From Arcobacteraceae bacterium (lineage in GTDB: Bacteria > Campylobacterota > Campylobacteria > Campylobacterales > Arcobacteraceae): DNA of 64,000 bases. The stretch covers positions 124,001 to 188,000 of the forward strand of contig JAGLOP010000001.1 in NCBI GenBank assembly GCA_023138835.1. Reading direction: 5' to 3'. Below the pieces are notes generated by a model. The model saw only the letters and a list, made by a program, of their open reading frames with translations. It had not been told where the DNA came from and made no database searches. The first letter of the stretch is position 1, and each line of letters opens with the position of its first letter. Position numbers and translations under genes: made by a program. Of the stretch, positions 51,998 to 60,065 are shown one piece after another.

Positions 51998-52000
51998 AAA

Positions 52001-53077
52001 ATGCGAATAATTGTAGCGTCACTCATTTTTAGCAGTTTAATTTTTGCTGATAACTATAGCTTCGATATGGATGAAATTGAAGTTAAAACTTATGAATATT
52101 CAGGGTATTTAAAAGCTGAACATAAACATCAACAAACAAAAAATAATGATACTTTAAACAGTACATACGGCGAAGCGCAATTAAGTTTTAAATACTTTAA
52201 AGATGACTACAGTTTAAATAGTGAATTTCAGGCAAATCACAATAATATAAATAATGAAGAAAAAAATATTTATACTGTAAATCAACTTTTTTTTAACTAT
52301 AAAGCATCATCAAATGACAGTTTTAATCTAGGTAAGAAATCTTTAAAATGGGGAAAAGGATATTTTTTTAACCCTATTGCCTTTTTAGATAGAAAAAAAG
52401 ATCCTAATAATCCTGAAGCTTCAAAAGAGGGATATCTATTTGCAAACTATAAATATAATAAAAGTTATGATGGAGATTTGAAGAATTTTAGTTTTGACAT
52501 AGTTTATATGCCAACTTCAAATAATACAAATGAAGACTACTATAATCAATCTTCTAACAATATAGCACTTAAAAGTTACTTTTTATATCTTGATACTGAC
52601 ATTGATATTATATATCTTTTTAACAATAAGTTAAAAGATAAAATAGGGATAGACTTTTCAAAAAATATCGAAACAAACTTTGAAATTCATGGAGAAATGG
52701 CAAAACAGTTAAATGGATATAAATCATACCTGTTTGGAATAAAATATCTAACTGCCGGTGATTTAACTATCACATCTGAATATTTTTATCAATCAGAACA
52801 ATTAAGTAAAACAAATCCTTTTTATGATAATAAATATTTTATAAATAAATTTTCACAAAAAGAGCCTTTTGAAATTGTATACTCGTCTGTTTATTATAAA
52901 AACAGTTTAAACTTAAGAGATAACTCTTTTCAAAATAGTTTAGGTATAACTTACAGTTTTAAAAACAATTTTGAGCTTGATATTTCATATAATAAAAATA
53001 AAGGAAATGCTACAAGTGAATTTGGCAGTAAACTTATAAGCGATACGATTTGGACAAAAGTCAGTTGGTATTTTTAG
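52001..53077 (+). CDS. Predicted outer-membrane beta-barrel protein
   Basis: Signal peptide; alternating strands; C-terminal ...TIWTKVSWYF ending in aromatic Phe. Confidence 0.7.
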   Translation: MRIIVASLIFSSLIFADNYSFDMDEIEVKTYEYSGYLKAEHKHQQTKNNDTLNSTYGEAQLSFKYFKDDYSLNSEFQANHNNINNEEKNIYTVNQLFFNYKASSNDSFNLGKKSLKWGKGYFFNPIAFLDRKKDPNNPEASKEGYLFANYKYNKSYDGDLKNFSFDIVYMPTSNNTNEDYYNQSSNNIALKSYFLYLDTDIDIIYLFNNKLKDKIGIDFSKNIETNFEIHGEMAKQLNGYKSYLFGIKYLTAGDLTITSEYFYQSEQLSKTNPFYDNKYFINKFSQKEPFEIVYSSVYYKNSLNLRDNSFQNSLGITYSFKNNFELDISYNKNKGNATSEFGSKLISDTIWTKVSWYF

Positions 53078-53079
53078 AT

Positions 53080-53490
53080 TTAGACTTTCGTAAGACACTT
53101 TTCACAAATGCCAGATAATGATATTGAACTTGCCTCAATTTGGAAATTTCTATGTTTTGATACTTCATTTAATAAAAAAGTTGTATCAATAACTTCATCT
53201 TCGATACTACCACATTTTTTACATATTAAATGAATATGTGGTAGTTTTGTTGTTTCATACATATTTTTTTGGTTTGCCACTTTTACTTCTGTGATAATAT
53301 CTTTTGAAACTAACTCATTTAAATTTCTATATAATGTTGCTTTTGAAAGTGTTGGACAACTACTAATAACTAAATTATAAAGCTTATCTATATCTATATG
53401 TTTTGCTTTTTCTAATTCTTCTAAAATTACCAATCTTTGATGTGTGGCTTTTAAATCTTTATGTTGCAAAATAGTCTTAAAGTCAGTCAT
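53080..53490 (-). CDS. Fur-family regulator (PerR-like)
   Basis: KATHQRLVILEEL, LSKATLYRNLNEL, HIHLICKKCGSIED, two CxxC. Confidence 0.88.
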   Translation of the reverse strand: MTDFKTILQHKDLKATHQRLVILEELEKAKHIDIDKLYNLVISSCPTLSKATLYRNLNELVSKDIITEVKVANQKNMYETTKLPHIHLICKKCGSIEDEVIDTTFLLNEVSKHRNFQIEASSISLSGICEKCLTKV

Positions 53491-53646
53491 TTAATTTGTC
53501 TCTTTGTATTATAATTTTTAATTATTATAGCAGAATTTATTATAATATAGTTTAAATATTAATTAAGAAGAAATACTAAATAGGATTTATTATTATTTAA
53601 GGTTAACTATTATAAACTTTTGTTAATCTAAAAATAAGGAGAGATT

Positions 53647-54678
53647 ATGAATAAAACAAATATTGTTTTAAGTGGTTTATTAGTTGCAAGTTTAAGTACA
53701 TTTGCTATGGGTGATGCTTTGGTTAAAAAAGCTAAAAATGCAGGTATGAAGCCAATACCATCAAGCCAATTAGAGTTATTAAAGCTTATTGAAGATCCTA
53801 AAAATCCAATAACTGATGCAAAAGTTACATTAGGTAAAAGATTATTCTTTGAACCAAGATTGTCAAAAAGTGGACTAATCTCATGTAATACTTGTCATAA
53901 CTTAGGTATGGGTGGAGTTGATGGAGTAGCAGCAGCTGTTGGTCATAAATGGACAGCAAATCCTGCACACTTAAATTCACCAACTGTTTATAATGCTGTG
54001 TTTAATTCATCGCAATTTTGGGATGGTAGAGATCCTCATTTAGAAGCTCAAGCTCAAGGTCCTATGCAAGCAGGTCCAGAGATGGCAGCACCTAAATCAC
54101 TTGTAGAGGGTCGTATAAATTCTATGCCAGCTTATGTTGCAGAATTTAAAGCAACATATGGTGATGATGTAAAAATCAGCTTTGAACTAATTACAGCTAC
54201 TATTGGACTGTTTGAGAGAACTCTTGTAACTTCATCAAGATTTGATCAATTCATGGAAGGTGATAGTAATGCTTTAAATAAGAAAGAAAAAACCGGTCTT
54301 AAAGTATTTATAGATAAAGGTTGTACATCTTGTCATAATGGTGTAGGTATCGGTGGAACAATGCAGCCATTCCAAGTTGCAAATAAATATAAATTTGCTA
54401 GCTTAGGTGGATTCCAAGGTGATAAAAATGGTATGGTAAAAACACCAACATTAAGAAATATTGAAGAGACTGCTCCATATTTCCATAATGGTGCTATTTG
54501 GTCATTAAGTGATGCAGTTAAAGAGATGGGTTCTACTCAACTTGGAATTAAAATTAGTGATAAAGAAGCTAAACAAATATCATGTTTCTTAAAATCATTA
54601 ACAGGTGATAAGGGAGATATTTCATATCCTCAACTTCCTGTAATCACAAATAAAACTCCAAAACCAGATATGAACTAA
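53647..54678 (+). CDS. Di-haem cytochrome c peroxidase, copy 1
   Basis: CNTCH and CTSCH haem motifs; GGVDG, KTPTLRNIEETAPYFHNG. Confidence 0.94.
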   Translation: MNKTNIVLSGLLVASLSTFAMGDALVKKAKNAGMKPIPSSQLELLKLIEDPKNPITDAKVTLGKRLFFEPRLSKSGLISCNTCHNLGMGGVDGVAAAVGHKWTANPAHLNSPTVYNAVFNSSQFWDGRDPHLEAQAQGPMQAGPEMAAPKSLVEGRINSMPAYVAEFKATYGDDVKISFELITATIGLFERTLVTSSRFDQFMEGDSNALNKKEKTGLKVFIDKGCTSCHNGVGIGGTMQPFQVANKYKFASLGGFQGDKNGMVKTPTLRNIEETAPYFHNGAIWSLSDAVKEMGSTQLGIKISDKEAKQISCFLKSLTGDKGDISYPQLPVITNKTPKPDMN

Positions 54679-54680
54679 TA

Positions 54681-54710
54681 TAAAAAGAAGAGATTTGTCT
54701 CTTCTTTTTA
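54681..54710 (+). terminator. Terminator-like hairpin between the two peroxidase genes
   Basis: TAAAAAGAAGAGA-tttg-TCTCTTCTTTTTA 13-bp stem. Confidence 0.75.
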
Positions 54711-54723
54711 AAGAAAGAAAATT

Positions 54724-55782
54724 ATGACACATTCGAAGAATTTGATTTATAAAACCTTACAATTAAATATCATTTTATTTTTATGTATAAGTATAAATAT
54801 ATTTGCTTCTAGCGATATTGAATTAATAAATAGAGCTAAAAAAGCAGATATGATGCCTATACCTCAGAGTAAATTAGAACTTTTAGAAATTATTGACGAT
54901 AAAGAAAATCCAATAACTAATGCAAAAGTTGAACTAGGTAAAAAACTATTTTTTGAACCAAGATTATCAAAAAGTGGATTAATTTCGTGTAACAGTTGTC
55001 ATCATTTAGGAATGGGTGGAGTTGATGGAATAAGTGTGGCTACGGGAGATAAATGGTCGGCAAATCCTTTGCATCTTAACTCTCCTACAGTATATAATGC
55101 AGTTTTTAATTTTGAACAATTTTGGGATGGGAGAAGTCCACATCTTGCTGACCAAGCACAAGGTCCTATTCAAGCTCCTTTTGAAATGGCTGCATCACAA
55201 GAACTTGTATTACAAAGAATAACTTCTATACCACAATATGTTAATGAATTTAAAAAAGCATATACAGCTGATATAAAAATAACTTTTAAACTTATTGCAG
55301 ATACTATTGCTATTTTTGAAAAAACTTTAATCACACCATCAAGATTTGATAAGTTTTTACATGGGGACACTAATGCACTAAATAAAGATGAGAAAGAGGG
55401 ATTATCAGTTTTTTTAGATTTAGGATGTGCAAGGTGTCATAAAGATATTGCTTTAGGTGGTTCTATGCAACCTTTTGATACAGGCAAAAGATATAAATAT
55501 AGAAATTTAGGTGCCTTTGCTGGAAATAATAATCATCTTGTAAAAACACCAACATTAAGAAATATTGAACAAACTGCTCCATATTTTCATAATGGTGCAA
55601 TTTGGGATCTAAAAGAAGCAGTTAAAGAGATGGGTAAAATTCAACTTGTATTAGGAATAAGTAATGAAGATGCTAAAAAAGTAGTGACATTTTTAAAATC
55701 ACTTACAGGAGAGAAGCCTAATATTATATATCCACAATTGCCTGTAAGTAGTAAAACAACACCTAGACCTTTAGCAGATTAA
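54724..55782 (+). CDS. Di-haem cytochrome c peroxidase, copy 2
   Basis: CNSCH and CARCH haem motifs; highly similar to the upstream ORF. Confidence 0.93.
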   Translation: MTHSKNLIYKTLQLNIILFLCISINIFASSDIELINRAKKADMMPIPQSKLELLEIIDDKENPITNAKVELGKKLFFEPRLSKSGLISCNSCHHLGMGGVDGISVATGDKWSANPLHLNSPTVYNAVFNFEQFWDGRSPHLADQAQGPIQAPFEMAASQELVLQRITSIPQYVNEFKKAYTADIKITFKLIADTIAIFEKTLITPSRFDKFLHGDTNALNKDEKEGLSVFLDLGCARCHKDIALGGSMQPFDTGKRYKYRNLGAFAGNNNHLVKTPTLRNIEQTAPYFHNGAIWDLKEAVKEMGKIQLVLGISNEDAKKVVTFLKSLTGEKPNIIYPQLPVSSKTTPRPLAD

Positions 55783-55799
55783 CTCAACTTAATATAATA

Positions 55800-55831
55800 T
55801 TAACATTATATTAATACTTCTATTTTATACT
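55800..55831 (+). promoter_or_regulatory. Direct-repeat promoter motif, site 3 (upstream of response regulator)
   Basis: TTAACATTATA-TTAATACT; -10-like TATACT at 55826, 15 nt from start of second half-site. Confidence 0.6.
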
Positions 55832-55903
55832 TTCATATAAAAGTGATTTGGAAGTAAGTCCTTTTGCGATACAATTTTATTAAAGATTATATGGTATTTT
55901 TAA

Positions 55904-56584
55904 ATGATGACTAAAAGGAATTGCGTGCCACATAAAAAAATTTTATTAGTTGAAGATGATTTAATATTAGGTGAAAGTTTACAAGAATTACTTGAAGATG
56001 AGAATTTTAAAGTAACTTGGGTAAAGGACGGCAATCAAGCTATAGATGAGACCTATGAAAATAAATTTGACCTCTTTTTATTTGATGTTGATATCCCTTT
56101 TATAAATGGTTTTGACTTGCTTGACCAATTACGGCAAAGTGGTGATGAAACTCCTTGTATATTTCTTACTGCTAAAGTAGATATAGATTCTTTATCCACC
56201 GGTTTTGATATGGGGGCAGATGATTACATCAAAAAGCCGTTTGATACTGATGAATTAATTATTCGTATAAATACACAGATTAGAAAATCGTTTAATTCAC
56301 ATAAAGAAACTATCACTTATGGTGATATTATTTATAATATATCTTCTCAAACTATTACAAAAAATGAAAAGACAATCCAGCTCTCCCCTGCCGAATTAAA
56401 ACTTTTTGAACTATTTATAAAAAATATAAATAAACCTATAACAAAAGAAGATATTTTATACCATATTCATAACGGAGAAGAGGGAAGCGAAGCAGCTCTT
56501 AGAGTTCAAATATCAAAACTTAAAAAACTAGGCTTAGAGATTGTAAACCAAAGAGCAATAGGATATAAACTTGAAAAATTATGA
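55904..56584 (+). CDS. OmpR-family response regulator
   Basis: ILLVEDDLILGESL, LFDVDIPFINGFDLL, GADDYIKKPFDTDEL; winged-helix C-terminus. Confidence 0.92.
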   Translation: MMTKRNCVPHKKILLVEDDLILGESLQELLEDENFKVTWVKDGNQAIDETYENKFDLFLFDVDIPFINGFDLLDQLRQSGDETPCIFLTAKVDIDSLSTGFDMGADDYIKKPFDTDELIIRINTQIRKSFNSHKETITYGDIIYNISSQTITKNEKTIQLSPAELKLFELFIKNINKPITKEDILYHIHNGEEGSEAALRVQISKLKKLGLEIVNQRAIGYKLEKL

Positions 56585-57608
56585 GAAAAAATCATTTATT
56601 CAAATATTTTTAGGTTATTTTATATCTGTAACTATTTTTATTTTATTGCTTGGATTTTTATATTTTAATCAACAAAAAACATTTTTAATGCAAAAAACAG
56701 CTATGAATATGCATCAATATTTAACAATAGTAAAACAATCAAATTTTTCTTATATACAAGATGGATTTAGTTATGAAGCTGTAAAAAATGCCAAAGTAAA
56801 AAAACAGTTACCGCAAAAAGAAGGAAATGTTTATTTTAAAGCATTTTCAAATCACTTTATAGTCAAGATAGATGCCTCGATTGTAGATAAGGAACTTCAA
56901 GAGATACAAAATTTTACTATACTGTTACAAGTACTTTTAATTTTGTTTTTTGCCATTATCAGTTTTGCACTTGCCAGAAAATCATTAAAACCTATGGTAG
57001 ATACTATTTCTCATCTTGATAGATTTGTCAGCGATTTAGTTCATGATTTAAATACACCTGTAACTTCTATTTTATTAAATACCAAAATGTTAAAAAAGAA
57101 TGCTTCAGATAAAGAATTAAAAAAAATAGACAGAATAGAAAACAGTGCCAAAAACATATCATCTTTATATGCTAATTTGGAAGTTTTATTAAATGAAAAT
57201 ACATTAATAAAAGAAAAATTTGATTTATCTGTTTTGATAACAAATATTATTGAAATATATCAATCTTTATATCCAAATATTAAGTTTGAGTTTCTCGGAG
57301 AACCTATAATAGTTATCTCAAATCAAAATGCTATGAAAAGAATTATTGATAACATTATTTCAAATGCCTGTAAATACAGTATTGATGACAATCCAACTAT
57401 TTTTATTGGTTTTAAAAATAATACCTTAACTATAAAAGACAATGGCAAAGGTATAAAATATCCAGAGAAAATTTTTGAAAGAAGTTATAAAGAAACTGAA
57501 AGTGGACACGGGATAGGTATGCATATAGTACATAGATTATGTGAACAGCTATCACATAAAATCAATATAAAATCTGAAAGTGGTACTATAATCACTATTC
57601 TATTTTAG
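56571..57608 (+). CDS. Sensor histidine kinase, partner of 55904..56584
   Basis: VHDLNTPVTSIL H-box, NAISNACKYS-type N-box (NIISNACKYS), GHGIGMHIVHRLCEQ; 14-nt overlap with the regulator. Confidence 0.9.
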   Translation: MKNYEKKSFIQIFLGYFISVTIFILLLGFLYFNQQKTFLMQKTAMNMHQYLTIVKQSNFSYIQDGFSYEAVKNAKVKKQLPQKEGNVYFKAFSNHFIVKIDASIVDKELQEIQNFTILLQVLLILFFAIISFALARKSLKPMVDTISHLDRFVSDLVHDLNTPVTSILLNTKMLKKNASDKELKKIDRIENSAKNISSLYANLEVLLNENTLIKEKFDLSVLITNIIEIYQSLYPNIKFEFLGEPIIVISNQNAMKRIIDNIISNACKYSIDDNPTIFIGFKNNTLTIKDNGKGIKYPEKIFERSYKETESGHGIGMHIVHRLCEQLSHKINIKSESGTIITILF

Positions 57609-57647
57609 AATATACCAAGAATTAGAAAAAAGGCAAGAGGTTCCTTA

Positions 57648-59105
57648 TTAGGACAATGGAAGTCTAATTGTAAATTCTGCTCCAATATAACTTTCATCAT
57701 TGTATTTATACTTTACATTATTAGCTTCAATAGTTCCACCCATACTGTCTACAATTAAGTTATATGTCATATGAAGACCTAGTCCGGTACCTTGAGATTT
57801 ATGTTTGGTTGTAAAATATGGTTCAAATATTTTTGGCATTACATCTTCAGGTATTCCACCGGCATTATCTTTTATTTTTATAATTGCATTGTTGTCTTGT
57901 AATAATGTATCTATAAATACCAATCTAGTCTCATCAATATTTAATAATGCATCTTTTGCATTATTAAATATATTTATCATACATTGATGAAGTTCATTTG
58001 GATATCCATTTATATTTATATTTTCTTTTATATTAAGAATTAATTCTATATTATTATTTTTTATTGAAGGGTTTACTAGATTTATAAAACTATCTATAGT
58101 ATCTTTTAAATTAAAGTTTATAAGTTTTTTATCACCTTTTATAAAGTTTTTAAAATCATCTATCGTTTTTGAAAGATATTGTGCATTCTCATTAATGATT
58201 TCACAAGTTTCAAGTAAATCTTTGTCATCAAGAACATCAAGTTCTTTTTTTAATTTAATGGCAGTAGAACCTGTAGATATAACTGATAATGGCTGTCTCC
58301 ACTGATGCGCAATATTTCCTATCATTTCCCCCATAGATGCCATTTTTTGAGCTTCAAATAGTTGTTTTTCTTTATAAATATTTTTTTCAACTTCTTCTTT
58401 TACTCTTATTTCAAGGTTTTCATTTAAATCTCGTATTTTTTTATGGTTTTGTTCAATTATTTTTGCAAGATATCCAAACTCATCTTTTTTATTATGATTA
58501 AATTCTAATTCTTCTTTTTCATCTAAATTTTTTAGTTTATTGATTATTTTATTAATTGGTTTTGTAATTATTACAGAGACTATATATGAAAAAACAATTG
58601 TAACCAGAAGAAAAATAAAAAACATTTTTAATATTTCACTTTCTTTAGATTTAATCATCTGTTCAAATATTTCATTATTGTTTTCAATTACAAGATACCC
58701 TACAACCTTTTTGGACAAAATAACAGGCAAAAAGTACAAAAGCGGGTTTTCGTTTTGTAAATTTAGAAGCTTTTCAAAATCTTTGTATTTTGTAAACATG
58801 ATTTTATCATTATCTCTTTGAGCGAATATATATCCATTCTTATTTAAAATATAGATATTTTTAAAATAAGGGTTGTCAAAAGAGTCTATAGTATATTTTA
58901 CATTTGTATAATTTAAGTTATATAAATCACTTTGTACATTTTTATTTAAAAGTTTTGCACTGCTTTGATTTAAATTTTGCAAATATGTATTTAGCTGTTT
59001 CTTTGACATATTAATATCATAAAGCATATGCATTGTAATCATTATAGTAAAGAAAACTACAATAACTACAAATATTTTAAACTTTATTGAATGAAAAAAA
59101 TTCAT
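57648..59105 (-). CDS. Membrane sensor histidine kinase (HQWRQPL type) with HAMP
   Basis: Two TMs, ITKPINKIINKLKNLD HAMP, GNIAHQWRQPLSVIS, GTGLGLHMTYNLI. Confidence 0.92.
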   Translation of the reverse strand: MNFFHSIKFKIFVVIVVFFTIMITMHMLYDINMSKKQLNTYLQNLNQSSAKLLNKNVQSDLYNLNYTNVKYTIDSFDNPYFKNIYILNKNGYIFAQRDNDKIMFTKYKDFEKLLNLQNENPLLYFLPVILSKKVVGYLVIENNNEIFEQMIKSKESEILKMFFIFLLVTIVFSYIVSVIITKPINKIINKLKNLDEKEELEFNHNKKDEFGYLAKIIEQNHKKIRDLNENLEIRVKEEVEKNIYKEKQLFEAQKMASMGEMIGNIAHQWRQPLSVISTGSTAIKLKKELDVLDDKDLLETCEIINENAQYLSKTIDDFKNFIKGDKKLINFNLKDTIDSFINLVNPSIKNNNIELILNIKENININGYPNELHQCMINIFNNAKDALLNIDETRLVFIDTLLQDNNAIIKIKDNAGGIPEDVMPKIFEPYFTTKHKSQGTGLGLHMTYNLIVDSMGGTIEANNVKYKYNDESYIGAEFTIRLPLS

Positions 59106-59936
59106 TTAGAGACCTTGTATAATCTTCATATCATCATTGGTTAAGGGTGAAAATTTTTTTGTTTTAGAAAACTTTTTCAAAGTCTCTTTTCCAACTCTGC
59201 TTTTATCCATATCATACAAAATATCTAAAATCTCTTTTTTCAATTTAGGATTAATTCTTTTTGAGAATGAAACCAGATGTCTAGGTATTAGTTTTGATGT
59301 ATATATAATTTTAAACATATTTTTATCAAATGATTCAAAAGTTTTATCATCTGTTGCTCCTGCATCTACTTTAGAGTAAAGTACCCAAGCAGCAGTATTC
59401 TTTTCACTTCTTGCATAATCATAGTTTACGCTTTCCTTTTCACCTTTTTTTGATACTTTTAAACCTTTTTTCTCAATTGCTTTTTTAGGGATAAAAAAAC
59501 TTGAAGTTGAAAATTCATCTTCAAATGCTATAGTTTTTCCTTTTAAATCTTCAATTGAATTTATGTTGCTATTTTTTTTAACAAAGATTACACTTCTATA
59601 TCCCTCTATCCCTTTTTTCCATCTTTTACATTCAATAGTTATATCACTCTTTTTTTGTACTAAAAGTGTAGGATAAACACTGTCAATAAAAATATCTAAC
59701 TTATTATCACTTATAAGTTTAATTACAGTATCTAGATTTTTTGCTATCTCTACATCAACTTTTATATTTTTTTGCTTTAGTTTTTCCTGCAGATAATCTG
59801 CTACTGCTTGAAATTTGTATATTTTTTCTTTAGGTTCTAAATCTATTGTTCCAATTGTAATTTTATCTTGAGCATAAATTGATAAACTTAAAAACGTAGT
59901 AAAGATAATCAATTTTATAATTCTTTTTGTTAACAT
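59106..59936 (-). CDS. PhnD-like periplasmic binding protein (start taken at Met 59936)
   Basis: Signal peptide; ITIGTIDLEPKEKIYKFQAVADYLQEKL, LKGKTIAFEDEFSTSSFFIPKKAI, SKVDAGATDDKTFESF. Confidence 0.85.
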   Translation of the reverse strand: MLTKRIIKLIIFTTFLSLSIYAQDKITIGTIDLEPKEKIYKFQAVADYLQEKLKQKNIKVDVEIAKNLDTVIKLISDNKLDIFIDSVYPTLLVQKKSDITIECKRWKKGIEGYRSVIFVKKNSNINSIEDLKGKTIAFEDEFSTSSFFIPKKAIEKKGLKVSKKGEKESVNYDYARSEKNTAAWVLYSKVDAGATDDKTFESFDKNMFKIIYTSKLIPRHLVSFSKRINPKLKKEILDILYDMDKSRVGKETLKKFSKTKKFSPLTNDDMKIIQGL

Positions 59937-60002
59937 AACTTCTCCCTGCTCTAGACTTACTATTGTAACATATTTTATATAAATGGCACAAAGCACTTAA
60001 TG

Positions 60003-60034
60003 TTAACATTCTATTAATACTTTTAAAGTAATAT
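60003..60034 (+). promoter_or_regulatory. Direct-repeat promoter motif, site 4 (upstream of MMPL/RND transporter)
   Basis: TTAACATTCTA-TTAATACT; -10-like TAATAT at 60029, 15 nt from start of second half-site. Confidence 0.6.
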
Positions 60035-60065
60035 TCTATTTATATTTACAAAAAGGTAACTCTAA

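Noticed and set aside
53491-53646. PerR/Fur box or shared motif copy upstream of the peroxidase
   Set aside because: Region is so AT-rich (TTATTATAATATAG, TTAAGGTTAACTATTATAAAC) that no box can be called reliably by eye, and the 11-bp/15-nt geometry is not met.
55170-55370. Minus-strand and frame-shifted plus ORFs (55034..55222) in the second peroxidase
   Set aside because: Overlap a full-length conserved CDS.
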